The notes under the pieces were generated by a model that had not been told where the DNA came from, made no database searches, and saw only the letters and a program-made list of their open reading frames with translations. 64,000 nt of DNA from assembly GCF_900115865.1 (NCBI RefSeq), contig NZ_FOXY01000005.1, positions 1-64,000 of the forward strand, read 5' to 3'. The stretch is from Donghicola eburneus. Its GTDB lineage: Bacteria > Pseudomonadota > Alphaproteobacteria > Rhodobacterales > Rhodobacteraceae. Below, piece after piece: positions 1-8,758 of this stretch; positions within the stretch are counted from its first letter, which is position 1, and every line of letters starts with the position of its first letter. A program made the position numbers and the translations under genes.

Positions 1-641
1 GCCATGCGAAACCTCCATCTGCTGACGCAGACCTTCTCGCAGGACGGCCAACTCTCAGGAACACATCAAATCAATGGGGTATGGCCGTCGCATACGGCGC
101 AGGGATGTGGGAGGCCGCTCTACTGGCCGACGGGGTTGCTCCTGCCGATCTCTATCCGCTGGACCTGAAGCGTGCTCACGCCAAAATCGAAGGGTTCAAA
201 GAGCATATCGGTGCCTTCTGGGGTGGCGGCGCAGAAAGCCAATCGCTGCTCTTGAACGGGGACGTATCGATGGCGCTGATCTGGAACACTCGTGCGAGCC
301 TTTTGGAAAAGGACACAGACGGCGACATCAGCTTTATCTGGCAGGACGGGATCGTCGGCCCAGGCGGCATCGGTGTGCTGAAGGGTAACCCCGGCGGCAA
401 AGAAGCAGCGATGAAGTACATCGCGGCCACCCAAGATCCTGCGCGTCAGGCGATGCTATTCGAACTGATGGGGAACGGTCCGTCGAACCCCGCTGCCGAC
501 GCTCTGATCGCCGAAGAGAACCGCCGCTTCAATCCGATGGATCCCGAGAACCTGCCCAAGCAGGTGCCGCTCGACACAGACTGGTACGAGGAAAACTACG
601 GGTCGGCCTTGGATGATTATCTGAAAATCATCTCTGCCTGA
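1..641 (+). CDS. ABC transporter substrate-binding protein, 3' part (polyamine/betaine type)
   Basis: The reading frame is open from the window's left edge and ends at a TGA at 639-641, so the 5' end with the signal peptide lies outside. The visible ~210 residues resemble the C-terminal lobe of PotD-like periplasmic binding proteins (the NQWG region, a late conserved WYEENYG stretch). Two spermidine/putrescine-type permeases follow on the same strand 77 bases downstream, so it should deliver the solute to them. Given the carnitine-type enzymes further down, a quaternary amine such as gamma-butyrobetaine or carnitine is the likely ligand. That substrate is inferred from context only. Confidence 0.8.
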   Translation, partial: HAKPPSADADLLAGRPTLRNTSNQWGMAVAYGAGMWEAALLADGVAPADLYPLDLKRAHAKIEGFKEHIGAFWGGGAESQSLLLNGDVSMALIWNTRASLLEKDTDGDISFIWQDGIVGPGGIGVLKGNPGGKEAAMKYIAATQDPARQAMLFELMGNGPSNPAADALIAEENRRFNPMDPENLPKQVPLDTDWYEENYGSALDDYLKIISA

Positions 642-718
642 TCCCTCTACAAACCGGCCCAAGTCCTTCGGATCGCACAGCTCCCTCCCTGCGATCCGAA
701 GGCGCCAAAGGAGCCTTC

Positions 719-1528
719 ATGCGCGCCGCACTTTTCCTGACATCTCCTCTGCTGCTTTTTCTCGGTTTCAGCTATCTGTTGCCGTTTCTTGGGATCATGC
801 AGCTTAGCTTTACCGATCCCTCTTTCGGTTTTTCGCAATACCAGCAAGTCCTGAGTGACCCTCTGACGCTCAGCGTGATTTGGCGGACCGTTCGACTGTG
901 CCTGATTGTGACCGTCGTTTCGGTGAGCTGCGCTTATGTGATTACGCTTCTCTGGGTGCGTGGGCGGCCCGTGGTGCGGTTGCTGACCGAGCTTTGCATC
1001 ATGATCCCCTTCTGGATCTCTGTCCTGAGCCGCGCCTTTGGTTGGCTGGCGATGCTGTCAAACCGCGGCCTGCTGAATACCTGGCTGAAAGACATGGGGC
1101 TGATTGACAGCGCCATCCAGATGACCCGCAATGAATTTGCCGTGGTCGTAGGCATGTCCCACTATCTAATCCCGTTTGCGGTCTTCCCACTGGCAACCGC
1201 GATGCGCAACGTGGACGAGCGTGTGCTGACGGCTGCCGACGGAATGGGAGCCTCGCGCCTTCGTGTGTTCTGGCAGCTCTTTGTGCCGATGACCGCGAGT
1301 GGTGTGATGGGCGCCTTTCTTTTAGTCTTTGTATTCTCGATCGGGTTCTACGTCACGCCGGCGCTGCTCGGCGGGGGCCAGTCGGTCCTGATCGCAGAGT
1401 TGATCTACCTGTGGATTTTCCAAATCCCCCAATGGGGCGTCGCCGCTGCGATGAGCGTGGTGTTGATGATCGCCGTAGGCGGGATCCTTTACCTGCTCAT
1501 GCGCCGGTACGGGGAGATTGCCCAATGA
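719..1528 (+). CDS. ABC transporter permease, PotB-like
   Basis: A 269-aa inner-membrane permease with about six hydrophobic segments, the first at residues 4-30. An EAA-like cytoplasmic loop at about residues 171-190 (AADGMGASRLRVFWQLFVP) is where the ATPase subunit docks. The family imports polyamines and related cations. Its stop codon overlaps the next permease start (ATGA), so the two are translationally coupled. No ATPase gene is visible; it probably lies upstream of the window edge. Confidence 0.9.
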   Translation: MRAALFLTSPLLLFLGFSYLLPFLGIMQLSFTDPSFGFSQYQQVLSDPLTLSVIWRTVRLCLIVTVVSVSCAYVITLLWVRGRPVVRLLTELCIMIPFWISVLSRAFGWLAMLSNRGLLNTWLKDMGLIDSAIQMTRNEFAVVVGMSHYLIPFAVFPLATAMRNVDERVLTAADGMGASRLRVFWQLFVPMTASGVMGAFLLVFVFSIGFYVTPALLGGGQSVLIAELIYLWIFQIPQWGVAAAMSVVLMIAVGGILYLLMRRYGEIAQ

Positions 1529-2337
1529 CCCGCCTCCATCCCGGCACGATTGCCACCCTTTTGTCTGCCATTGTCGCGCTGTTCCTGCTGATGCCGTTGA
1601 TAGCCGTAGTGCCGGTCAGCTTTACCTCGCGCCGTTATCTGAGCCTTCCTGATGGCAAGTTTTCGCTGCGCCACTACGCATCGTTGTTCGAGGACCCGGA
1701 GTGGGGTGCGAGCCTGCTCAGCTCCATTCAGGTCGGTGTGCTGGCTAGCTTTTGTGCTGTCATTCTGGCCAGCGCGTTCTGTATCGGCATCTGGATGCTG
1801 AAGCCGCGCATGGCAGGATTGATGACCGGCTTTGTTTTGTTGCCCATGGTCGCGCCGCCCGTGGTGTCATCGCTCACGCTGTACTTTTTTCTGAACAAGC
1901 TGTCGCAGTGGAACAGCATCATCGCATACGATAAATTGGGCGGCGTTGTACTGGCGCACACGGTGATGATCGTCCCCTATGCAGTGGTCGTGATCATGGT
2001 AGCGCTCAGCCAGCTAGACCGCCGTATCGACCTTGCTGCCCAATCCATGGGGGCAAATGTTCCCACGCGTGTGTTTAGCGTCATTCTCCCCAATGTCCGC
2101 TTTGGCCTCATCGGAGCATTTTTCCTGTGCTTCTTGCTGTCGTGGGACGAAATCGGCGTGACTCTTTTTGTCACCTCTGTCGAAACAGTGACCTTGCCGC
2201 GCCGCATGTGGATGGGCCTGCGTGACAACGTCGATCCAGCAATCGCAGCGCTCTCGGTTCTTCTGATCTGCGTGGTGACTTTGATCATCGTGCTCCGTGC
2301 CGCAGTGCACCTTCGCCAAGCCAGAAACGGCGGCTGA
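1525..2337 (+). CDS. ABC transporter permease, PotC-like
   Basis: A 270-aa second permease. The start is placed at the ATG overlapping the preceding TGA, because the 38 residues of the longer open frame before it are charged and out of character for a permease. It has a hydrophobic N-terminus (residues 8-32) and an EAA-like loop near residues 171-191 (AAQSMGANVPTRVFSVILPN). It pairs with the upstream permease to form the membrane channel. About 50 bases separate it from the acyl-CoA dehydrogenase gene, so transport and catabolism are probably co-transcribed. Confidence 0.9.
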   Translation: MTRLHPGTIATLLSAIVALFLLMPLIAVVPVSFTSRRYLSLPDGKFSLRHYASLFEDPEWGASLLSSIQVGVLASFCAVILASAFCIGIWMLKPRMAGLMTGFVLLPMVAPPVVSSLTLYFFLNKLSQWNSIIAYDKLGGVVLAHTVMIVPYAVVVIMVALSQLDRRIDLAAQSMGANVPTRVFSVILPNVRFGLIGAFFLCFLLSWDEIGVTLFVTSVETVTLPRRMWMGLRDNVDPAIAALSVLLICVVTLIIVLRAAVHLRQARNGG

Positions 2338-2388
2338 TCCGCCTCTCTTCCCCAAAACTTTGACTTCCCCAGAACAATAGGGTGCCCC

Positions 2389-3549
2389 ATGTATTTTGGT
2401 CTAACCGACGAACAAGAAATGATCGTCTCGACCGTTCGCAGCTTTGTCGAGAACGAGATCTACCCCCACGAGGCCGAGGTCGAACGCCTTGGCGAGGTAC
2501 CCTCCGAGATCGCTCGGGACATCAAACAAAAGTGCATCGATTTGGGCTTTTATGCCTCGAACTTCCCCGAAAGCGTAGGCGGCCCCGGTCTCAGCCATGT
2601 GGATTTCGCGCTGGTCGAGCGCGAGTTGGGGCGCGGATCTATGGCGCTGACCCACTTTTTCGGGCGGCCTCAGAACATCCTGATGGCCTGCAAGGGCGAG
2701 CAAATTGACAAATACTTGCTGCCTGCTGTTCGCGGCGAAAAGATGGACGCGCTCGCGATGACAGAGCCTGATGCGGGTTCCGACGTGCGAGGGATGAAAT
2801 GCTCTGCAGTGCGCGATGGCGGCGACTGGGTCGTCAACGGCTCGAAGCACTTCATCTCTGGCGCAGAACACGCCGACTTCGTGATCGTGTTCGTAGCAAC
2901 CGGCGTCGATGATACTCCACGCGGCCCGAAAAAGCGGATCACCTGTTTCCTTGTGGATCGCGGCACACCGGGTTTCGAGATCGCACGCGGTTATAAATCT
3001 GTGTCCCATCGCGGTTACCAGAACAGTATCCTCTACTTCGATAACTGCCGCCTGTCCGATGCGCAGGTCCTTGGCGAAGTTGATGGCGGCTTTGATGTGA
3101 TGAACGAGTGGCTCTATGCCACCCGGATCACTGTCGCGACAAACTCGGTTGGACGTGCGCGCCGCGTGTTCGACTATGCTCTGGCCTATGCGGCAGAGCG
3201 CAGCCAGTTCGGCCAGCCCATTGGCAAGTTCCAAGGTGTTAGCTTCCAAATTGCCGACATGATCACAGAGATCGACGCTGCCGACCTGCTAACACTGTCA
3301 GCCGCGTGGCGTCTGGATCAGGGGCTTCCCGCCAACCGCGAGATCGCCTCGGCCAAGGTCTATGCTTCGGAGATGCTGGCCCGCGTGACCGATGCTGCGC
3401 TGCAAATTCACGGCGGGATGGGGCTGATGGATGAACTGCCCATCGAACGTTTCTGGCGTGACGCGCGGGTCGAGCGCATCTGGGACGGGACCTCTGAAAT
3501 CCAACGACACATTATCAGCCGGGAACTCTTCCGGCCTCTTGGAGCCTGA
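2389..3549 (+). CDS. acyl-CoA dehydrogenase, candidate gamma-butyrobetainyl-CoA dehydrogenase
   Basis: A 386-aa flavoprotein of normal family length. The FAD-binding signature MTEPDAGSD is at residues 124-132 and the C-terminal signature at about 363-372. Acyl-CoA dehydrogenases form the 2,3-double bond of an acyl-CoA and pass electrons to ETF. In this operon it would oxidise gamma-butyrobetainyl-CoA to crotonobetainyl-CoA for the CaiD-type hydratase downstream. The usual catalytic Glu of the YEGT-type motif is Asp366 here (WDGTSEIQ), so the base may differ or sit elsewhere. Family assignment is firm; the substrate is inferred. Confidence 0.85.
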   Translation: MYFGLTDEQEMIVSTVRSFVENEIYPHEAEVERLGEVPSEIARDIKQKCIDLGFYASNFPESVGGPGLSHVDFALVERELGRGSMALTHFFGRPQNILMACKGEQIDKYLLPAVRGEKMDALAMTEPDAGSDVRGMKCSAVRDGGDWVVNGSKHFISGAEHADFVIVFVATGVDDTPRGPKKRITCFLVDRGTPGFEIARGYKSVSHRGYQNSILYFDNCRLSDAQVLGEVDGGFDVMNEWLYATRITVATNSVGRARRVFDYALAYAAERSQFGQPIGKFQGVSFQIADMITEIDAADLLTLSAAWRLDQGLPANREIASAKVYASEMLARVTDAALQIHGGMGLMDELPIERFWRDARVERIWDGTSEIQRHIISRELFRPLGA

Positions 3550-3552
3550 TCG

Positions 3553-5601
3553 ATGGAACCGCTCAGCCGTTTTCTGTCACCGAAAGCTGTCGTTGTCATC
3601 GGCGGCGGCACTTGGTGCGAGGCCGTGGTACGCCAATGTCGCGCCACTGGCTTTGACGGACCAATCTGGCCGGTCCATCCCAAAAAGCCCGAGATCGGTG
3701 GACTGCTAGCATATCCCGATCTCGCATCTTTGCCCGGAATTCCGGATGCAGCGTTTATCGGTGTGAACCGCGAGTTGACCGTCGACGTGGTGGCCCAGCT
3801 ATCGGCGATGGGATGCGGTGGTGCAGTCTGCTTCGCCGCTGGTTTCAGTGAGGCTGCGTCAGAGCTTTCGGATGGGGAGGCCTTGCAGGCAAAGCTTGTT
3901 GAGGCGGCGGGCGACATGCGGGTCTTGGGACCGAATTGCTACGGGATGGTCAACGGGCTGGATAAGGTAGCGCTTTGGCCAGACCGTCACGGGATCACCC
4001 CTGTGGACAAAGGCGTTGCTGTAATTGGCCAGTCTTCGAACGTGCTGATCAATCTGACCATGCAGCGGCGGGGATTGCCCTTGGCGATGGTCGTAGCGGC
4101 GGGCAATCAGGCACAGACCGATATGGCCGATCTGGGGATCGCTTTGCTAGAGGATCCGCGTATCACCGCCCTTGGCCTGCATATCGAAGGGATCAGCAGC
4201 ATTCCGGCCTTTGAGCGGCTGGCAGCCCGCGCGGCGGAGCTGGACAAACCCATTGTTGCGCTGCGGGTCGGAACGTCTGTCCAGGCACAGGCGGCAGCGA
4301 TTTCGCACACAGCTTCGCTCACCGGCAGCAATGCGGGTGCACAGGCACTGCTCAAGCGTTTGGGCATCGCCCAAGTCTATAGCGCCACCGAATTGATTGA
4401 GACTTTGAAGATCCTTCATGTGACCGGCGGGCTCGCGTCGTCCCGTATCGCTTCAGCTTCCTGTTCCGGAGGAGAGGCGTCCTTGATGGCAGATATGGGC
4501 GAAGTCTCTGGCGTGACCTTTCCTGAATTGACGGTCCCACAGGCCGAGAAACTCAGGCAGGCGCTCGGCCCTAAGGTCGCGTTGGCGAACCCATTGGATT
4601 ACAATACCTATATCTGGGGCAATGAAGAGGCTTTGACGAAGACCTTTACTGCGCTTTGTCAGGCGGACCTTGGGCTGGCCTGCATCGTGGTGGATTATCC
4701 CCGCGATGACCGTTTTCAGGCGCCGGACTATGATCAGGTCCTGCGTGCGGCAGCGCAGGCACGAGTAGAAACAGGAACGCCTGTCGCTCTTGTCTCCCTG
4801 ATGTCCGAGGGACTGCCAGAGCGCGTTGCATCCGAAGCCATGTCACTGGGAGTCGTGCCTCTTTGTGGGATGGGAGATGCGTTAAGGGCGATTGCTGCAT
4901 CGGTGCGTGCGCCTCTTGGCGATCGGAACGCTTCGTGCGCGCCCGTTTTAGCTCCAATTCAACTACCGAATGGCGCTCGCATTCTGTCCGAAGCAGAGGC
5001 GAAGGCCTTGCTGTCGGCAACTGGCATCCGGGTCCCGGCATCGGTTCGCGCCGCCTCTGCCGGTGCGGCAGGGACCAGCGCGGAAAATATCGGATTTCCC
5101 GTGGTACTCAAAGGGGAAGGCATTGCGCACAAAACCGAAGCTGGCGCGGTCGTGCTGAACCTGACTACGGCGGCGCAGGTAATAACCGCAGCAAGTCAAA
5201 TGCCTGCGGACAGCTTTCTTATTGAAGAAATGATCACGGGCACAATCGCCGAACTGATCGTGGGCGTGACCAATGATCCGGCCCACGGATACGTTCTGAC
5301 CATGGGCCTTGGCGGTATTCTTACCGAATTGATCCGTGACACTGCCTCGGTCTTGATCCCCGCCACACGGACAGAGGTCCAAGACGCAGTCCTCAGTCTG
5401 CGCACGGCATCTCTGCTGACGGGCTATCGCGGTCGCCCCGCAGCCAAGATCGAAGCTATCGTCGATAGCGTCATGGCCTTGCAGGGCTTTGTGCAAGCTA
5501 ACGCCGGGACGCTGCACGAAGTCGAAATCAACCCATTGATTTGCCGCGCGAATGACGCAGTGGCAGCAGACGCCCTTATCCGAATGGAGGACCGCATATG
5601 A
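3553..5601 (+). CDS. ADP-forming acyl-CoA ligase, candidate gamma-butyrobetaine/carnitine-CoA ligase
   Basis: A 682-aa protein fusing the alpha and beta parts of ADP-forming acetyl-CoA synthetases: an N-terminal CoA-binding domain (about 1-140), succinyl-CoA-ligase-like domains (about 150-450) and a C-terminal ATP-grasp domain (about 475-682). The phospho-histidine motif is visible as SHTASLTG with His252. It starts 3 bases after the dehydrogenase stop and overlaps the hydratase start (ATGA). It should activate the imported acid to its CoA thioester. This replaces the AMP-forming CaiC ligase of enterobacteria. The substrate is inferred from neighbours. Confidence 0.8.
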   Translation: MEPLSRFLSPKAVVVIGGGTWCEAVVRQCRATGFDGPIWPVHPKKPEIGGLLAYPDLASLPGIPDAAFIGVNRELTVDVVAQLSAMGCGGAVCFAAGFSEAASELSDGEALQAKLVEAAGDMRVLGPNCYGMVNGLDKVALWPDRHGITPVDKGVAVIGQSSNVLINLTMQRRGLPLAMVVAAGNQAQTDMADLGIALLEDPRITALGLHIEGISSIPAFERLAARAAELDKPIVALRVGTSVQAQAAAISHTASLTGSNAGAQALLKRLGIAQVYSATELIETLKILHVTGGLASSRIASASCSGGEASLMADMGEVSGVTFPELTVPQAEKLRQALGPKVALANPLDYNTYIWGNEEALTKTFTALCQADLGLACIVVDYPRDDRFQAPDYDQVLRAAAQARVETGTPVALVSLMSEGLPERVASEAMSLGVVPLCGMGDALRAIAASVRAPLGDRNASCAPVLAPIQLPNGARILSEAEAKALLSATGIRVPASVRAASAGAAGTSAENIGFPVVLKGEGIAHKTEAGAVVLNLTTAAQVITAASQMPADSFLIEEMITGTIAELIVGVTNDPAHGYVLTMGLGGILTELIRDTASVLIPATRTEVQDAVLSLRTASLLTGYRGRPAAKIEAIVDSVMALQGFVQANAGTLHEVEINPLICRANDAVAADALIRMEDRI

Positions 5602-6383
5602 CACACTCCAATGTGCTGACCGAACGACGTGGTGCCGTGTTGGAAGTGACCCTGAACCGCCCCAAAGCGAATGCCATCGACATGGCCACATCGCGTGAGT
5701 TGGGCGAGATATTCACCGAATTCCGGGATGACCCCGATTTGCGGGTCGCTATTATCACTGGCGCTGGCGAGAAATTCTTTTGTCCCGGCTGGGATCTGAA
5801 AGCCGCGGCCAACGGTGAGGCCGCGGATGCGGACTACGGCAAAGGAGGTTTCGGCGGCCTGCAAGAACTGCGTGGATTGAACAAGCCTGTGATCGCCGCT
5901 GTCAACGGCATCGCTTGCGGTGGCGGACTGGAACTGGCCATTTCTGCCGACATCATTTTTGCAGCGGATCATGCCACTTTTGCCCTGCCGGAAATCCGCT
6001 CCGGCACTGTGGCAGACGCCGCGACGATCAAGCTGCCAAAGCGCATCCCTTACCACATCGCGATGGAACTCCTTTATACCGGTCGCTGGTTCGACGCCGA
6101 AGAGGCCCATCGTTGGGGGCTTGTGAACCGCATCTTGCCTGCTGCCGATCTGATGTCAGCGGCGCGAAAGATGGCGGATGAGTTGGCATCTGGCCCGCCA
6201 TTGGTCTTTGCCGCGATCAAGGAAATCGCGCGTGAAGCCGAGGATATGAAATTTCAGGACGCGCTCAATCGCATCAACACCAGCCAGTTCGAAACGGTCG
6301 AGCGCCTGTACCGCTCGGACGACCAGAAAGAAGGCGCCCGCGCCTTTGCCGAAAAACGCGATCCGGTCTGGAAGGGCCGATAA
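5598..6383 (+). CDS. caiD: crotonobetainyl-CoA hydratase (carnitinyl-CoA dehydratase)
   Basis: A 261-aa crotonase-fold enzyme. It carries the family's oxyanion-hole regions (AGEKFF..GWDLKAAA at about 56-71; GIACGGGLELAI at 104-115). Glu112 and Glu132 match the two catalytic glutamates of E. coli CaiD, and the C-terminus FAEKRDPVWKGR is the CaiD ending as I recall it. It interconverts crotonobetainyl-CoA and L-carnitinyl-CoA. Its position between a CoA ligase and carnitine-cleaving enzymes supports the carnitine role over generic beta-oxidation. Confidence 0.85.
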   Translation: MTHSNVLTERRGAVLEVTLNRPKANAIDMATSRELGEIFTEFRDDPDLRVAIITGAGEKFFCPGWDLKAAANGEAADADYGKGGFGGLQELRGLNKPVIAAVNGIACGGGLELAISADIIFAADHATFALPEIRSGTVADAATIKLPKRIPYHIAMELLYTGRWFDAEEAHRWGLVNRILPAADLMSAARKMADELASGPPLVFAAIKEIAREAEDMKFQDALNRINTSQFETVERLYRSDDQKEGARAFAEKRDPVWKGR

Positions 6384-6395
6384 AGGAAACGAATT

Positions 6396-7316
6396 ATGCC
6401 TCTGACTATGAACAGAAAACCCTTTATCACCGCAGCGATCACTGGCGCGGGCATGACGCAGGACAAAAGTCGGCTGGTCCCCCGATCGCCTGCAGAAATC
6501 GCCGAGGCTGCGATTGATGCCGCCAAGGCGGGCGCAGCGATTGTTCATTGCCACGTGCGCGATCCCCAGACCGGTGCGCCGTGCCGCGACCGCGCCCTGT
6601 TCCGCGAAGTGACAGACCGCATCCGGTCCGCTGAAGTGGACGTGGTGCTGAACCTGACAGCGGGTACGGGCGGGGATCTGACGTTTGGCGCTGCCGAAAC
6701 CCCAATGGAGCTGATCACTGGCGAAACCGACATGATCGGTGCGACAGAGCGCATGGCCCATATTCGAGACTGCCTGCCCGAGATCTGCACTCTGGATTGC
6801 GGATCAATGAACTTTGGCGATGGCACTTACGTCATGACCAATACCACCGCGATGCTGCGGGCGATGGGACAGCAGATGACTGACCTCGGGGTGAAACCAG
6901 AGATCGAAGCCTTTGACACCGGTCACCTTTGGTTTGCGAAACAGCTGGTCGAGGAAGGCGTGATAAACGGTCCTGCTCTGGTCCAGCTGTGCATGGGCAT
7001 TCCGTGGGGTGCGCCGAGTGATCTGAACACATTCATGGCGATGGTAAACAACGTGCCAGCGGATTGGACATGGTCTGCCTTCAGCCTTGGTCGGGACGAG
7101 ATGCCTTATGTCGCCGCGGCGGCCTTGGCGGGTGGTAATGTGCGGGTCGGGCTAGAGGATAACCTCTATCTGGATCGCGGTGTCTTTGCCACGAATGCGC
7201 AACTGGTTGAAAAGGCTGCTACACTCCTTAGCAACATGGGCGCCAGCCCGATGACACCACAAGAGGTGCGCGATCAGTTGGGTCTGGGCAAACGCGACAT
7301 GCCGGTGCCCGCATGA
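6396..7316 (+). CDS. cdhC: 3-dehydrocarnitine cleavage enzyme (BKACE, DUF849)
   Basis: A 306-aa beta-keto acid cleavage enzyme. The metal-binding HCH is at residues 51-53, followed by VRDPQTG, typical of this TIM-barrel zinc family. Family members condense a beta-keto acid with acetyl-CoA and release acetoacetate plus a new CoA thioester. For 3-dehydrocarnitine the products are acetoacetate and betainyl-CoA. Overlap by ATGA with the fused carnitine dehydrogenase/thioesterase supports the carnitine version over 3-keto-5-aminohexanoate cleavage. An alternative start is Met5 (6408). RBS AAAGGA precedes 6396. Confidence 0.85.
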   Translation: MPLTMNRKPFITAAITGAGMTQDKSRLVPRSPAEIAEAAIDAAKAGAAIVHCHVRDPQTGAPCRDRALFREVTDRIRSAEVDVVLNLTAGTGGDLTFGAAETPMELITGETDMIGATERMAHIRDCLPEICTLDCGSMNFGDGTYVMTNTTAMLRAMGQQMTDLGVKPEIEAFDTGHLWFAKQLVEEGVINGPALVQLCMGIPWGAPSDLNTFMAMVNNVPADWTWSAFSLGRDEMPYVAAAALAGGNVRVGLEDNLYLDRGVFATNAQLVEKAATLLSNMGASPMTPQEVRDQLGLGKRDMPVPA

Positions 7317-8743
7317 GCGGGGCAAAGACAGCAGCCATTATCGGCGGGGGCGTAATCGGGGGCGGTTGGGCTGCCCGCTTCCTGCTAAACGGCTGGAACG
7401 TCTCGGTCTACGACCCCGATCCCGACGCAGCCCGCAAGATCGGCGCGGTTCTCGAAAACGCGCGGGGGTCGCTGCCCGCTCTTTATGACCGCGCGCTGCC
7501 GCCCGAAGGACGGCTTACCTACTGCCAGTCCATCGCTGAAGCTGTGAAGGACGCGGATTGGGTGCAGGAAAGCGTTTCTGAGCGGCTGGAGCTAAAGCAT
7601 GAAGTTTACGCAGAAATCATCACCGCTCTACCTAGGGGAGGTTTCATAGCGTCCTCCACGTCTGGCTTCAAAGCCTCGGATCTCGCGTCCAAGGGGGCGC
7701 CGGTTGTGGTCGTTCATCCCTTTAATCCCGTGTATCTCTTGCCGCTGGCCGAGATTTCTGGCGCCGCTGATCTACGGACCAAAGCCCTACCGATTATTCA
7801 ATCTATAGGGATGTTCCCGCTCGAACTAGGGGTCGAAATCGACGCCTTCATCGGCAACCGCTTTCAAGAGGCGATCTGGCGCGAAGCGCTGTGGATGCTG
7901 AAAGATGGCATAGCCACGACCGAGCAAATTGACAACGCAATCCGGATGGGGTTTGGCCTGCGTCTGGCCCAGATGGGCATGTTCGAAACCTATCGCCTTG
8001 CTGGAGGCGAGGCGGGGATGGAGAACTACATGGCGCAGTTCGGACCATCTTTGCAGTGGCCTTGGTCGCGGCTTACCGATGTTCCAGAACTTGATGCTGC
8101 GTTGACGCGTACCATTGCGGATCAATCCGACGCGCAATCCGGCCATATGACCATTTTCGAACTCGAAACGCTGAGGGATGATAACCTGGTTGCTATTCTG
8201 CGCGGCTTGCGCCGAACAGCCAGCGGGGCAGGGGGGGTGATCCTACAGCACGAACAAACCCTGCCGGTCGGCGGCGAGAGAGACGGCCTGCCGATCACTC
8301 TGCGTCAAGCTGTGCCTGTCACGTGGACCGACTACAATGGCCATATGAACGAGGCCGCCTATCTGGAGCTAGGCACATGGGCCACGGATGGGCTGATGCA
8401 ACTGATCGGTGCGAATGCCGAATATATCGCCGCGGGTGCCAGCTTTTTCACCGTGGACACCCGAGTTCGGTATTTGGACGAAGTCCACCGCGCAGAACTT
8501 TTGACGGTCACAACTCAGGTTCTGGAAGGGGCAGGAAAAAAGATGAAATTGTTTCACCGGATTCACAAACCGGATGGAGCGGTGTGCGCCACGATCGAGA
8601 CTCTGTTGCTGCACACCGACCTACGAACGCGCCGTGCTTCCGAGCCGTTGCCAGAGGTGGCGGCCAAGCTGACGGCTTTGGCCCGTGCGCACAAATGCTA
8701 TGACGCTGTTGGTGCTGGCGGCGCTGTTGGTCAACGGATGTAA
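7313..8743 (+). CDS. lcdH: fused L-carnitine dehydrogenase / betainyl-CoA thioesterase
   Basis: A 476-aa two-domain protein. Residues 1 to about 310 form a 3-hydroxyacyl-CoA-dehydrogenase-like NAD domain (glycine-rich loop at residues 10-18, catalytic-type His135 in HPFNP). Residues about 325-476 form a hotdog thioesterase (TWTDYNGHMNEAAY with Asp340). The first domain would oxidise carnitine to 3-dehydrocarnitine; the second would hydrolyse the betainyl-CoA made by the upstream cleavage enzyme to glycine betaine. Separate CdhA and CdhB proteins perform these steps in some bacteria, and the fusion is known in others. It is longer than plain carnitine dehydrogenases (~320 aa) because of the thioesterase. 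Confidence 0.85.
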   Translation: MSGAKTAAIIGGGVIGGGWAARFLLNGWNVSVYDPDPDAARKIGAVLENARGSLPALYDRALPPEGRLTYCQSIAEAVKDADWVQESVSERLELKHEVYAEIITALPRGGFIASSTSGFKASDLASKGAPVVVVHPFNPVYLLPLAEISGAADLRTKALPIIQSIGMFPLELGVEIDAFIGNRFQEAIWREALWMLKDGIATTEQIDNAIRMGFGLRLAQMGMFETYRLAGGEAGMENYMAQFGPSLQWPWSRLTDVPELDAALTRTIADQSDAQSGHMTIFELETLRDDNLVAILRGLRRTASGAGGVILQHEQTLPVGGERDGLPITLRQAVPVTWTDYNGHMNEAAYLELGTWATDGLMQLIGANAEYIAAGASFFTVDTRVRYLDEVHRAELLTVTTQVLEGAGKKMKLFHRIHKPDGAVCATIETLLLHTDLRTRRASEPLPEVAAKLTALARAHKCYDAVGAGGAVGQRM

Positions 8744-8758
8744 AGGCTGGAGAATAAG

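Noticed and set aside
2401-3249. 282-codon minus-strand open frame over the acyl-CoA dehydrogenase
   Set aside because: Antisense shadow of a conserved enzyme; no recognisable protein.
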